64,000 nucleotides of DNA from NCBI GenBank assembly GCA_031459765.1, contig JAVKHY010000006.1, positions 1-64,000 on the forward strand, read 5' to 3'. This stretch comes from Armatimonadota bacterium (GTDB lineage Bacteria; Sysuimicrobiota; Sysuimicrobiia; Sysuimicrobiales; Kaftiobacteriaceae). Below the pieces are notes generated by a model. It was not told where the DNA came from, ran no database searches, and saw nothing but the letters and a program-made list of their open reading frames with translations. Position numbers and translations under genes: made by a program. Shown here piece by piece: positions 25,752 through 32,833 of this stretch (within the stretch, counting starts at the first letter, position 1; every line of letters starts with the position of its first letter).

Positions 25752-26258
25752 ATGATCCGCATGCGTCACTTCACGATCATGCTGGGACTGCTGGTGGTGC
25801 TGTCCGCAGGTCAGGCCTCCGCGTCGCACACGGGGCTGCTCTTCGGCGCCTCGTCGCGGGTGGTCATGACGATGTCCGAGTGGAAGTTCTCGCCCTCCAC
25901 CATCACCCTTCCGGCGGGGGTATCGGTCGATCTCGTCCTGGAGAACACGGGCATCCAGTCCCATGTCTTCATGGTCTATCCGGCGCCGAAGACACCGTAC
26001 AAACTGACCAGCGACTGGTGGGAGTACGTGCTCGAGCGGACCTATTTCCAGGGCATGGGCGAGATCATCGTCCACCGCCGCTACGACTTCGTCGTCTCCG
26101 GGACGCGGCTGGCGGAAGTGGCGGTGGAACCGGGGAAGACGGTGACCCTCACGTTTACGCCGGTGAAGAAGGGGCGGTTCGAGATCGGGTGCCACCTTCC
26201 TACCGGCGGAGGGAGCCACTACGCCGCCGGGATGAAGGGCCTGTTCATCGTCAGGTAG
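25752..26258 (+). CDS. Secreted cupredoxin-like copper protein
   Basis: 168 residues with a signal peptide (cleavage likely after ASA, about residue 25). A type 1 copper site can be read: His71 in GIQSHVFMV, then Cys147, His156 and Met161 in FEIGCHLPTGGGSHYAAGM. The MTMSEWKFSPSTITLPAG opening is common in plastocyanin/azurin-like proteins linked to respiratory chains. An insertion between Cys147 and His156 makes the loop longer than the usual four or five residues. It is probably an extracytoplasmic electron carrier or a copper-binding protein. It is convergent with the LytTR gene, with 12 bases between them. Confidence 0.82.
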   Translation: MIRMRHFTIMLGLLVVLSAGQASASHTGLLFGASSRVVMTMSEWKFSPSTITLPAGVSVDLVLENTGIQSHVFMVYPAPKTPYKLTSDWWEYVLERTYFQGMGEIIVHRRYDFVVSGTRLAEVAVEPGKTVTLTFTPVKKGRFEIGCHLPTGGGSHYAAGMKGLFIVR

Positions 26259-26270
26259 GGGTGATCCTCC

Positions 26271-26606
26271 CTACCAGCGCAGCAGCAGGCGCAGCGCCTT
26301 GACGCGGTGGCGGCTGAGGGGCACCTCCTTCCGGCCGTCGAGGGCCAGGCTGTAGGCGTTGCGCGTCCAGGGGATGATGCTGCGCACATGCTCCAGGTTG
26401 ACCAGGTAGGCGCGGTGGGCGCGGAAGAAGGGGGCGGGCTCCAGGCGCCGCGCGACGGTGGTCAGGGTCCAGCGGACGGGCAGTTCATCCCGCTCGGTGA
26501 CGACGCGGACGCGGCCGCCGTCGGCATAGCAGTACAGGATCTCTTCCAGCGGCAGCAGCCGGATCTCGCCGTCCAGGTGGATGGGCAACCGCGCCGGAGC
26601 GGCCAT
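26271..26606 (-). CDS. Stand-alone LytTR DNA-binding protein
   Basis: 111 residues comprising a LytTR domain only (EILYCYADGGRVRVVTE, VARRLEPAPFFRAHRAYLVNLEHV, LALDGRKEVPLSRHRV). It has no receiver domain or membrane segments, unlike most LytTR regulators. It starts seven bases after the NarL-type regulator stop codon on the same strand, so the two are coexpressed. It may act alone or as a partner of that response regulator. The target is unknown. Confidence 0.88.
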   Translation of the reverse strand: MAAPARLPIHLDGEIRLLPLEEILYCYADGGRVRVVTERDELPVRWTLTTVARRLEPAPFFRAHRAYLVNLEHVRSIIPWTRNAYSLALDGRKEVPLSRHRVKALRLLLRW

Positions 26607-26613
26607 GGAGCCA

Positions 26614-27258
26614 TCAGGCGCAGGCGATCCCGCGACGCAGGGCGTGCACGGCGACTTCGGCCTGGCTGTGCACGCCGAGTTTGCGGTAGGCCGACTTGAG
26701 GTGGTTGCGCACGGTGTGGGCGCTGAGGTGCAGCTCCCGCGCGATGTCGCGCACCGAGTGTCCGGCCACCACCTGCTGGACCACCTCGATCTCCCGGCGG
26801 GACAGGGGGAACGGTCCGCGGGAGGCGATCCGCGGCGCGGCGGCCCGCTGCACGGCGGCGGGAGCGATGGCCGGATCGATCACCCGCTGGCCGGAGGCCA
26901 CCCGGCGGACGGCCTCCACCAGCTGCGCGGCCGGAGCGGTCTTGAGGAGGTAGCCGGAGGCGCCGGCGCGCAAAGCCTCCAGGACGTAGGGTTCCTGGTG
27001 GAACATCGTCAGGACCAGCACGGGGATCGCCGGGAACTGCCGTCGCAGCGCCCAGGTGGCTTCCACACCGTCCATGCCGGGCAGCCCGATGTCCATGAGC
27101 ACCACCGAGGGCTGGAGACGACGGGTCAGGGCCAGGGCTTCCGGGCCGCTGGCGGCCAGCCCCACAACCTCGAAGGCGGGGTCGGAGCGCAGCAGGACGG
27201 CCAGCGTTTCCGCCACCAGGCGGTGGTCATCGACGAGGAGCAGGCGGATGGCAGACAC
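26614..27258 (-). CDS. NarL/FixJ-type response regulator
   Basis: 214 residues. Residues 4-125 are a receiver domain with the acidic pocket Asp10/Asp11, phosphorylation site Asp56 in VVLMDIGLPGMDG and Lys in GYLLKTAP. Residues about 148-210 are a LuxR-type helix-turn-helix (LSRREIEVVQQVVAGHSVRDIA, SAHTVRNHLKSAYRKLG). The GTG at 27258 has GGAGG seven bases before it, which fixes the start. No sensor kinase lies in the window. It is followed by the LytTR gene. Confidence 0.92.
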   Translation of the reverse strand: MSAIRLLLVDDHRLVAETLAVLLRSDPAFEVVGLAASGPEALALTRRLQPSVVLMDIGLPGMDGVEATWALRRQFPAIPVLVLTMFHQEPYVLEALRAGASGYLLKTAPAAQLVEAVRRVASGQRVIDPAIAPAAVQRAAAPRIASRGPFPLSRREIEVVQQVVAGHSVRDIARELHLSAHTVRNHLKSAYRKLGVHSQAEVAVHALRRGIACA

Positions 27259-27332
27259 AACCAGACCTCCTCTGCCCTCCGCCTGATGCCGATCATAGCG
27301 GCCGCGGCCGAAACTGCAATACCGGAGGTGAG

Positions 27333-27608
27333 CTAGCCCGGCGGGACTGGTGGTCGGATGGCGCCCTCGGACGCCCCTTCTCCCTCGAGGAGACGGAAGA
27401 GGCGCCGCCGCAACTCGGGGGGCATGGGGCCTTCCCGACACTTCTCTTCGATCAGCGCCATCAGGCGGCGCTGGAACTCGTACTTCGAACCGCACCCCTC
27501 GCACTCGGCGACGTGGGCCCGGATCTCCAGGTAGGCGTCTTCGGAGACCTCGCCGTCCAGATAGCTCCAGACCTGCTCCAGTACCTGTTCACAGTCGATC
27601 TCGCTCAT
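27333..27608 (-). CDS. rsrA: Zinc-binding anti-sigma factor of RsrA type
   Basis: 91 residues of the ZAS/zf-HC2 family. The zinc residues Cys6, His32, Cys36 and Cys39 have the same spacing (C-x25-H-x3-C-x2-C) as the redox-sensing RsrA of Streptomyces, where oxidation of cysteines releases the sigma factor. The C-terminal helices (FQRRLMALIEEK) follow. It overlaps the sigma factor gene by four bases (ATGA), the usual sigma/anti-sigma arrangement. Zinc redox sensing is inferred from the motif. Confidence 0.85.
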   Translation of the reverse strand: MSEIDCEQVLEQVWSYLDGEVSEDAYLEIRAHVAECEGCGSKYEFQRRLMALIEEKCREGPMPPELRRRLFRLLEGEGASEGAIRPPVPPG

Positions 27609-28243
27609 CGGGTCCCACCCGTCCCGCTCGCCGGAGACGGCCCGGCACCGACGTAACGGGCGCGGCGTGCATACTCCCAGAGCTTGACCTGGAGCTGGCG
27701 GCGCCCGCGGTGCAGGCGCGACATCACGGTGCCGATGGGAATGCCCAGGATCTCCGCGATCTCCCGGTAGGAGAAGCCCTCGATGTCCGCCAGGATGACC
27801 ACGTTGCGGAAGGCCTCGGGCAGGCTGTCCAGCGCCCCTTTGACGTCGGCATCCATCAGGCTGCTCAGGAGCAGCTCTTCGGGGTTGCCGGCCCGACGGA
27901 AATCCTCGCTCTCGTGCACCTTGGAGTAGAGATAGAACTCGTCCACATCTTCCTGGTCCACCACCTCCGGCTCGCGCTCGCCCTTGCGGTAGCCGTCGAT
28001 GTAGGCGTTCATGAGGATGCGGTACAGCCAGGCGCGAACGTTGGTGCCCGGACGGAAGGTGTGGAAGGACCGCCAGGCCCGCAGGAAGGTCTCCTGGAGC
28101 AGATCCTCCGCCCGCGTGCGGTTCCGGGTCAGGCGCAGGCTGGCCCCAAAGAGGCCGTCCAGATGTTCGCTGACCATGGCTTCGAACCGCGCCCGGTCCT
28201 CGGCCGTATATTCGCGCTGGTGGACCAATACCCCGGCTCCCAT
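27605..28243 (-). CDS. sigR: ECF sigma factor of SigR/SigH type
   Basis: 212 residues with region 2 (LFGASLRLTRNRTRAEDLLQE, TFLRAWRSFHTF, LYRILMNAYIDGYRK) and region 4 (ALDSLPEAFRNVVILADIEG, SYREIAEILGIPIGTVMSRLHRGRRQL). The spacer region and the KGEREPEVVDQ stretch are close to group ECF12 (SigR/SigH). The ATG at 28243 lies just downstream of a sequence matching the SigR promoter consensus, so autoregulation is likely. In actinobacteria such factors respond to thiol-oxidative stress and control thiol and cysteine genes; the cysteine operon begins about 250 bases upstream on the same strand. Earlier in-frame starts would precede the predicted transcription start. Confidence 0.88.
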   Translation of the reverse strand: MGAGVLVHQREYTAEDRARFEAMVSEHLDGLFGASLRLTRNRTRAEDLLQETFLRAWRSFHTFRPGTNVRAWLYRILMNAYIDGYRKGEREPEVVDQEDVDEFYLYSKVHESEDFRRAGNPEELLLSSLMDADVKGALDSLPEAFRNVVILADIEGFSYREIAEILGIPIGTVMSRLHRGRRQLQVKLWEYARRARYVGAGPSPASGTGGTR

Positions 28244-28257
28244 CGGTCGCCCGGTCC

Positions 28258-28284
28258 AACGGCCGGGCGTCCCCCCGCATTCCC
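28258..28284 (-). promoter_or_regulatory. SigR-type autoregulatory promoter
   Basis: On the minus strand GGGAAT (28284-28279), 18 bases, then GTT (28260-28258). This equals the GGAAT-N18-GTT consensus of SigR/SigH factors. Transcription would start about 8 bases before the sigma factor ATG. Confidence 0.7.
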
Positions 28285-28329
28285 GTCTTCTGTCACGGGC
28301 AACCAGCAAGACCAGCCGCGACACCCTGG

Positions 28330-28510
28330 TCCCCCCTCAGTGTACCTTACGTCGGGGTCGCCGAGTGTACCCGACATCAGGGTCGCCGACAGGCGTTGCG
28401 GTCCGGAGGCCTTCGTTCCGGTGCAGGACGGAGGCGCGCCCGCCGGGGCGCGGCGTCGGATCCGGCCCCGCGGCGTCGGATCCGGCCCCGCGGCGTCAGA
28501 CCCGGCCCGC
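28330..28510. repeat. 20-bp tandem repeats and related tract downstream of rrf2
   Basis: CGGCGTCGGATCCGGCCCCG units start at 28451, 28471 and 28491. The third contains the rrf2 stop codon. A looser GGGTCGCCGA pair lies at 28335-28392. Confidence 0.8.
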
Positions 28511-28924
28511 GGGTTGCCGCGCGCGGGCGCTGACGTCGGCGAGCGAGATTCCTTTGAGGACCTGCGCCACGGCGCCGTTGATGGCGTGCCACACCGGACG
28601 CAGGCTGCACCCGGCCGCGTAGACGCAGTCCGGCTCGCTGGTCTCCACGCACCACCAGGGAGCGGTGGACCCCTCCAGGACGTCGAAGGCCTCGTGCAGG
28701 CTGATCTGTTCCGGCGGCCTGGCCAGGGTGTGGCCGCCCGTGGGCCCGCGCTTGCTGCTCACCAGACCGGCCCGCCGCAGCGTTGTCATCAGCTGGTTCA
28801 GGTAGGGCTCCGGCAGTCCCTGCCGCTCGGCGATGTCGCGGCTCTGCACCGGCCCCTCGCCGTAGTGGTTGGCGAGGTCGATCAGCGCCCGCAGACCGTA
28901 CTCCGCGCGCGTGCTGACCTTCAT
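28496..28924 (-). CDS. Rrf2-family regulator with a three-cysteine cluster (IscR/CymR-like)
   Basis: 142 residues: an Rrf2 winged helix (STRAEYGLRALIDLAN, LPEPYLNQLMTTLRRAGLVSSKRGPTGGHTLAR) and the three cysteines of the Fe-S-binding members (CVETSEPDCVYAAGC). In IscR these bind a [2Fe-2S] cluster; CymR, which controls cysteine genes, lacks them. As the last gene of the cysteine operon, translationally coupled to CysM::JAMM by an ATGA overlap, it is a candidate feedback regulator of cysteine or Fe-S supply. The last codons overlap a 20-bp repeat. Confidence 0.85.
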   Translation of the reverse strand: MKVSTRAEYGLRALIDLANHYGEGPVQSRDIAERQGLPEPYLNQLMTTLRRAGLVSSKRGPTGGHTLARPPEQISLHEAFDVLEGSTAPWWCVETSEPDCVYAAGCSLRPVWHAINGAVAQVLKGISLADVSARARQPAGRV

Positions 28925-30324
28925 GCCACGATCACGGTCCCTTCGCTGACCCGGCCCTCGACGATCCGGAAGACCCGCACCTCGGGACAGGAGGGATCCT
29001 GCAACGAGACGATGAGGTAGAAGGAGTCGGGATAGGTGGCCTTGGCGATGTCGGTGCTGGACGGATAGGCCCTCGTCCTCGGGTGCGAGTGATAGATCGC
29101 CGTCAGCTCCAGCCCCTCGGCCTCCATCAGCCGGTGCGCCCGGTACAGCTCCTGGGGATCCATGTTGTAGGTCACCGGGCTGTGGTCGATATTCGTCCCC
29201 CGGAAGACCCGCTCCACCCGGTGCCCGTGCCCCAGGAGCAGCCCGCAGCACTCCAGGGGCGCCTCCTCCAGCGCCTGGGAGAGCACCGCCGCCAGGTGTC
29301 CGGCGGCCAGGACGACGGCGTCTACCCTCCTTTTATAGCAGAACCGCCGCCGGAAAGAAACCGACGTTCCCTCCCCCAGGCGCCCTTCCACGGTCACGAA
29401 CCCGTCGTCCGACGCAAACTGCGGCGAGGTCTCCCACATCGCCGTGGAGAGGTACCGGTCCCCCCCGTCGGGACCGATCGCCACCACCACGCCGGCCTCC
29501 AGGGTGTGGGCCACGGCCAGCGCGCCGACCGCGGCCGCCCCGGCGGACTGTCCCGCCAGGATGCCTTCCTCGCGCGCCAGCCGCCGGGCCATGGCGTAGG
29601 CCGCTTCGGTCGGGACGGACACCTTGAGGTCGTGCCCCGCCGGATCGTAGATGCCGGGGACGATGGCCGTGGCCATGTGTTTGAGCCCCTCGATCCCGTG
29701 CAGGCCGCTGTCCGGCTCCACGGCGACGATCGTCACGCCGGGGGTTCGCTCGCGCAGGTACCGTCCGGCGCCCATGATCGTCCCGCTGGTGCCCAATCCG
29801 GCCACGAAGTGCGTGATCCGTCCGCCCGTCTGCGCGTAGACTTCCGGACCCGTGGTGGTGTAGTGGGCGCGGACGTTGCTGGGGTTGTTGTACTGGTCGG
29901 CGTAGAAGTAGCGGTCGGGCGCGGCGCGGGCCAGTTCCCGCGCCAGGAGGATCGCCCCGTCGGAGCCCTCGAGCGGGTTCGAGTACCGCACCTCGGCGCC
30001 GTAGGCCCGCAGGATGGCCTTGCGCTCGGCGCTCACGTTCTCGGGCACGACCAGGTGCACCGGATAGCCCTTGGCCGCCCCGATCATGGCGTAGGCGATC
30101 CCGGCGTTGCCCGAGGAAGCATCCAGGATGATGCGGCCGGGCCGGAGCCGCCCGTCCCGCTCCGCGTCCTCGATGATCGCCCGCACCGGCCGGTCCTTCA
30201 CCGACCCCCCGGGATTGAACCACTCCGCCTTGATGTAGACCTCCACGGCGGGCGGCAGATCGGCGGTCAGCCGCCGCAGGCGGATCAGCGGGGTGTTGCC
30301 GATGCAGTCCAGCACAGAGGCCAT
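28921..30324 (-). CDS. CysM-type cysteine synthase fused to a JAMM/Mec metalloprotease
   Basis: 467 residues in one open frame. Residues 1-325 are a PLP-dependent cysteine synthase of CysM type (GNTPLIRLRR, PLP lysine 43 in GGSVKDR, SSGNAGIAYAM, GTSGTIMGAGRYL, phosphate-binding AGQSAGAAAVGA). Residues 335-467 are a JAMM protease with catalytic Glu358 and a perfect HxHx7SxxD at 412-425 (His412, His414, Ser422, Asp425). In Mycobacterium tuberculosis the separate CysM joins O-phosphoserine to the CysO thiocarboxylate, and Mec cleaves cysteine from CysO. Here both activities are on one chain. At the junction the minus strand reads AAAAGGAGG but no ATG, GTG or TTG follows at start distance, so separate translation of the JAMM part is doubtful. 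Confidence 0.85.
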   Translation of the reverse strand: MASVLDCIGNTPLIRLRRLTADLPPAVEVYIKAEWFNPGGSVKDRPVRAIIEDAERDGRLRPGRIILDASSGNAGIAYAMIGAAKGYPVHLVVPENVSAERKAILRAYGAEVRYSNPLEGSDGAILLARELARAAPDRYFYADQYNNPSNVRAHYTTTGPEVYAQTGGRITHFVAGLGTSGTIMGAGRYLRERTPGVTIVAVEPDSGLHGIEGLKHMATAIVPGIYDPAGHDLKVSVPTEAAYAMARRLAREEGILAGQSAGAAAVGALAVAHTLEAGVVVAIGPDGGDRYLSTAMWETSPQFASDDGFVTVEGRLGEGTSVSFRRRFCYKRRVDAVVLAAGHLAAVLSQALEEAPLECCGLLLGHGHRVERVFRGTNIDHSPVTYNMDPQELYRAHRLMEAEGLELTAIYHSHPRTRAYPSSTDIAKATYPDSFYLIVSLQDPSCPEVRVFRIVEGRVSEGTVIVA

Positions 30325-30348
30325 CAGGGAAACGCGCGGCGGCGGACC

Positions 30349-31176
30349 TCACTCATCAAACAGGAAGGCCCCTTCCGGGTAGTAGCGGACGCGGCCGTCG
30401 AGCAGGCGGGCGCGGACGAGCTCCTGCAGGCGGGCGTTGGCGCGGTCGATCTCCTTCCCCTCGGCCAGAAGGTCCAGCGGGATGTTCACCCGCAGCGCCC
30501 GGCCGGGGATCAGGTGGCGCGTGATGCCCGTGGGCAACTTCGCCGGCGAGGCGGCGATGGCCACGATATCCTGCTTGTCCAGCTGGGGAAAGACCACCAC
30601 GGCGGAGATCTCCCCGTAGCTGCGCACCAGGGTATCGAAATCCTCCGTCGGCACGCGGTAGATCCGCGCCGCGCCCTTGTAGGCGGCCACCACCCGGCGC
30701 AGCAGATCGGCCAGCCGGTGCTGCGGCGAGAGGGGCACGACGAAGGCGTGGGCGTTGGTCAGGAGGTAGCAGGCCGCCTGCCGGTCCCGCAGCGCCTTCG
30801 CCGCCGCCTCGCGGGAGGCCGCCTCCAGCGGGACGCCGGCCTCGCGCAGCGCCCGGGGCAGGTCCATCGGGTCCAGGATCAGATGGCGCCACACCTCCAG
30901 GCGGACCGCCGGGTCGTCGTAGTTCACCACCTGGAGCGGCACCGCGGGCAGGTCCAGACGGGCCAGGGCGCTGACCCGGTTGGCGCCGTCGAGCACCACA
31001 TAGCCGTCCTCGCCGAGCAGCGCGGCCACCGGCGGGTTGCGCAGCATGCCGTCGCGGCGCAGCCGCTCGGCCAGGCCCGCCACCCGCAGCGGGTCGGCGT
31101 CCTCGTGCAGGGCCACCTGCGCCCGGGACACCACGCGCAGGTCGGGCAGCACGCGGCCGGCGACGCGCAGATCCAT
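30349..31176 (-). CDS. ParB/Srx-fold protein resembling SerK/SbnI free-serine kinases
   Basis: 275 residues. The N-terminal 100 residues have the ParB/sulfiredoxin fold pattern: HEDADPLRVAGLAERLRRDG with an acidic residue at position 25, NPPVAAL, VVLDGANRVSAL (61-72) and VPLQVVNYDDP. The C-terminal part (ITRHLIPGRALRVNIPLDLL, DGRVRYYPEGAFLFDE) is not chromosome-partition ParB. Two relatives with this layout, archaeal SerK and staphylococcal SbnI, phosphorylate free serine to O-phosphoserine. Placement between the CysO::CBS and CysM::JAMM genes fits that role, since CysM-type enzymes can use O-phosphoserine. The start overlaps the previous stop (TGATG). The fold assignment is good; the kinase role is inference. 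Confidence 0.6.
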   Translation of the reverse strand: MDLRVAGRVLPDLRVVSRAQVALHEDADPLRVAGLAERLRRDGMLRNPPVAALLGEDGYVVLDGANRVSALARLDLPAVPLQVVNYDDPAVRLEVWRHLILDPMDLPRALREAGVPLEAASREAAAKALRDRQAACYLLTNAHAFVVPLSPQHRLADLLRRVVAAYKGAARIYRVPTEDFDTLVRSYGEISAVVVFPQLDKQDIVAIAASPAKLPTGITRHLIPGRALRVNIPLDLLAEGKEIDRANARLQELVRARLLDGRVRYYPEGAFLFDE

Positions 31177-32822
31177 CAGGACCGCCCGACCTGCCTGGCC
31201 AGGTAGTCGATGACGTCGATCTTCGTGACGATCCCCACCACGGCGCCGTGGTCCACGACGACCGCGGCGTTGGCGGAGAGGAAGATCCCGGCCAGGGCGT
31301 CCACCGGCGTCTGCGGGTCGACCACCGGCGGCGCGGGATCGACGATGGACTCGATGGGATCGGCCCCCCGGTGGTCGCCCTGGAGCAGCGCGTTGAGGAG
31401 GTCCACCTCGGAGATCATGCCCACCAGCCTGCCCTCGTCCAGCACGGGCAGCTGCGAGACGTCGTGTGCCTTCATCTTGGCGATGACGTCGTTCATCGCG
31501 TCGCCCCGCGAGGCCGTGACCAGCCGGCCCTCCCGGCCCCGGAGGAGATCGCCCACCACCCCGGGCGTCTCGAGGAACCCGTGCTCGCGCATCCAGTCGT
31601 CGCTGAAGAGCTTGCTGAGGTAGCGCGAGCCGGAGTCCGGCAGGATGACCACCGCGCGCAGGCCGGCGCCCGTCTCGGGCAGCGTCCGCAGATACTTGAC
31701 CGCGCCGGCCACCGCGGCGCCGCCGCTGCCGCCGCAGAAGATGCCCTCCTCCCGGACCAGGCGGCGGGCGGTGAGGAACGCCTCCCGGTCGGACACCTGG
31801 ACGACGTCGTCCAGCACCGAGAAATCCATGGTCTGGGGGAGGAAGTCTTCGCCGATCCCCTCCACCTTGTAGGTGTGGGGTTCGGGCAGGCGGCCGGTCC
31901 GGAAGTACTCGTAGAAGACCGAGCCGACCGGGTCGACGCCGATCACCCGCAGGCGCGGCTGCCGCTCCTTCAGGTAGCGGCCGGCGCCGGAAATCGTCCC
32001 GCCGGTGCCCATGGCCACGACGAGGAGGTCGATCCGGCCGCCGGTCTGGCGCCAGATCTCCGGGCCCGTGGTCCGGTAGTGGGCCTGGGGGTTGGCCGGA
32101 TTGGCGTACTGGTTCGCGTAGAAGGCGTTGGGCGTTTCCTGCGCCAGGCGCCGGCTGACGCTGTAGTAGCTGCGCGGATCCTCCGGCGCCACCGCGGTGG
32201 GCGTGATCACCACCCGCGCGCCGAAGGCGCGCAGCAGGCGGATCTTCTCCTCCGACATCTTGTCCGGCATGACGAAGATCGTCCGGTAGCCGCGGACCGC
32301 GGCGGCGATGGCCAGGCCGACGCCGGTGTTTCCCGAGGTGGCCTCCACGATCGTGCCGCCCGGCCGCAGCGCGCCGGAGCGTTCGGCCTCCTCGATCATC
32401 GCCGGGCCGATCCGGTCCTTCACCGATCCTCCGGGGTTGAGGAACTCGAGTTTGGCCACCACCTCGGCCCGCACACCCCGCGTCACCTTGTGCAGCCGGA
32501 CCAGCGGTGTGCGGCCGATGACCTCCAGGATGGTGTCGCAGATCTCCTCCGCCCCGCCGGCCATGGCCGGGATGATCGAGACCTCGTCGCCCTCCTCCAG
32601 GGGCGTGCCCAGGCCCTGCCGCTGCCGGATCTCGACGCCGTTGACGAAGACGTTGATGAAGGCCCGCACCCCGCCCGCCTCGTCGCACAGCTCGCGCCGG
32701 ATCCCGGGAAACTGCCGCTCCAGGGCCTCCAGCGCCTCGCCGACATCGGCGGCGCGGACGGCCACCTTGGCCTGTCCGCCGGTCAGCCGGCGCAGCGGGG
32801 TGGGAAGGTAGACGGTGGCCAT
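31176..32822 (-). CDS. CysO-like sulfur carrier fused to cysteine/cystathionine synthase with tandem CBS domains
   Basis: 548 residues. Residues 1-90 form a ThiS/MoaD-like beta-grasp domain of CysO type, ending in SIIPAMAGG with Gly89-Gly90. This is followed without a break by residues 94-430, a PLP-dependent beta-replacement enzyme (ILEVIGRTPLVRL, PLP lysine 135 in GGSVKDR, SGNTGVGLAIAA, GTGGTISGAGRYLKE). Residues 440-545 are two CBS motifs (LVTASRGDAMNDVIAKMK, GMISEVDLLNAL, GIVTKIDVIDYLARQ) as in cystathionine beta-synthase. A functional carrier needs a free C-terminal GG, so either the fusion is processed after Gly90 or the carrier domain has another role. It lies 11 bases after the Cys/Met gene upstream and overlaps the SerK-like gene by one base. 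Confidence 0.88.
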   Translation of the reverse strand: MATVYLPTPLRRLTGGQAKVAVRAADVGEALEALERQFPGIRRELCDEAGGVRAFINVFVNGVEIRQRQGLGTPLEEGDEVSIIPAMAGGAEEICDTILEVIGRTPLVRLHKVTRGVRAEVVAKLEFLNPGGSVKDRIGPAMIEEAERSGALRPGGTIVEATSGNTGVGLAIAAAVRGYRTIFVMPDKMSEEKIRLLRAFGARVVITPTAVAPEDPRSYYSVSRRLAQETPNAFYANQYANPANPQAHYRTTGPEIWRQTGGRIDLLVVAMGTGGTISGAGRYLKERQPRLRVIGVDPVGSVFYEYFRTGRLPEPHTYKVEGIGEDFLPQTMDFSVLDDVVQVSDREAFLTARRLVREEGIFCGGSGGAAVAGAVKYLRTLPETGAGLRAVVILPDSGSRYLSKLFSDDWMREHGFLETPGVVGDLLRGREGRLVTASRGDAMNDVIAKMKAHDVSQLPVLDEGRLVGMISEVDLLNALLQGDHRGADPIESIVDPAPPVVDPQTPVDALAGIFLSANAAVVVDHGAVVGIVTKIDVIDYLARQVGRS

Positions 32823-32833
32823 GGCTTCTCCGT

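Noticed and set aside
30349-31176. Chromosome partition protein ParB
   Set aside because: The N-terminal fold fits, but the partition HTH and a ParA partner are lacking, and the context is amino acid synthesis.
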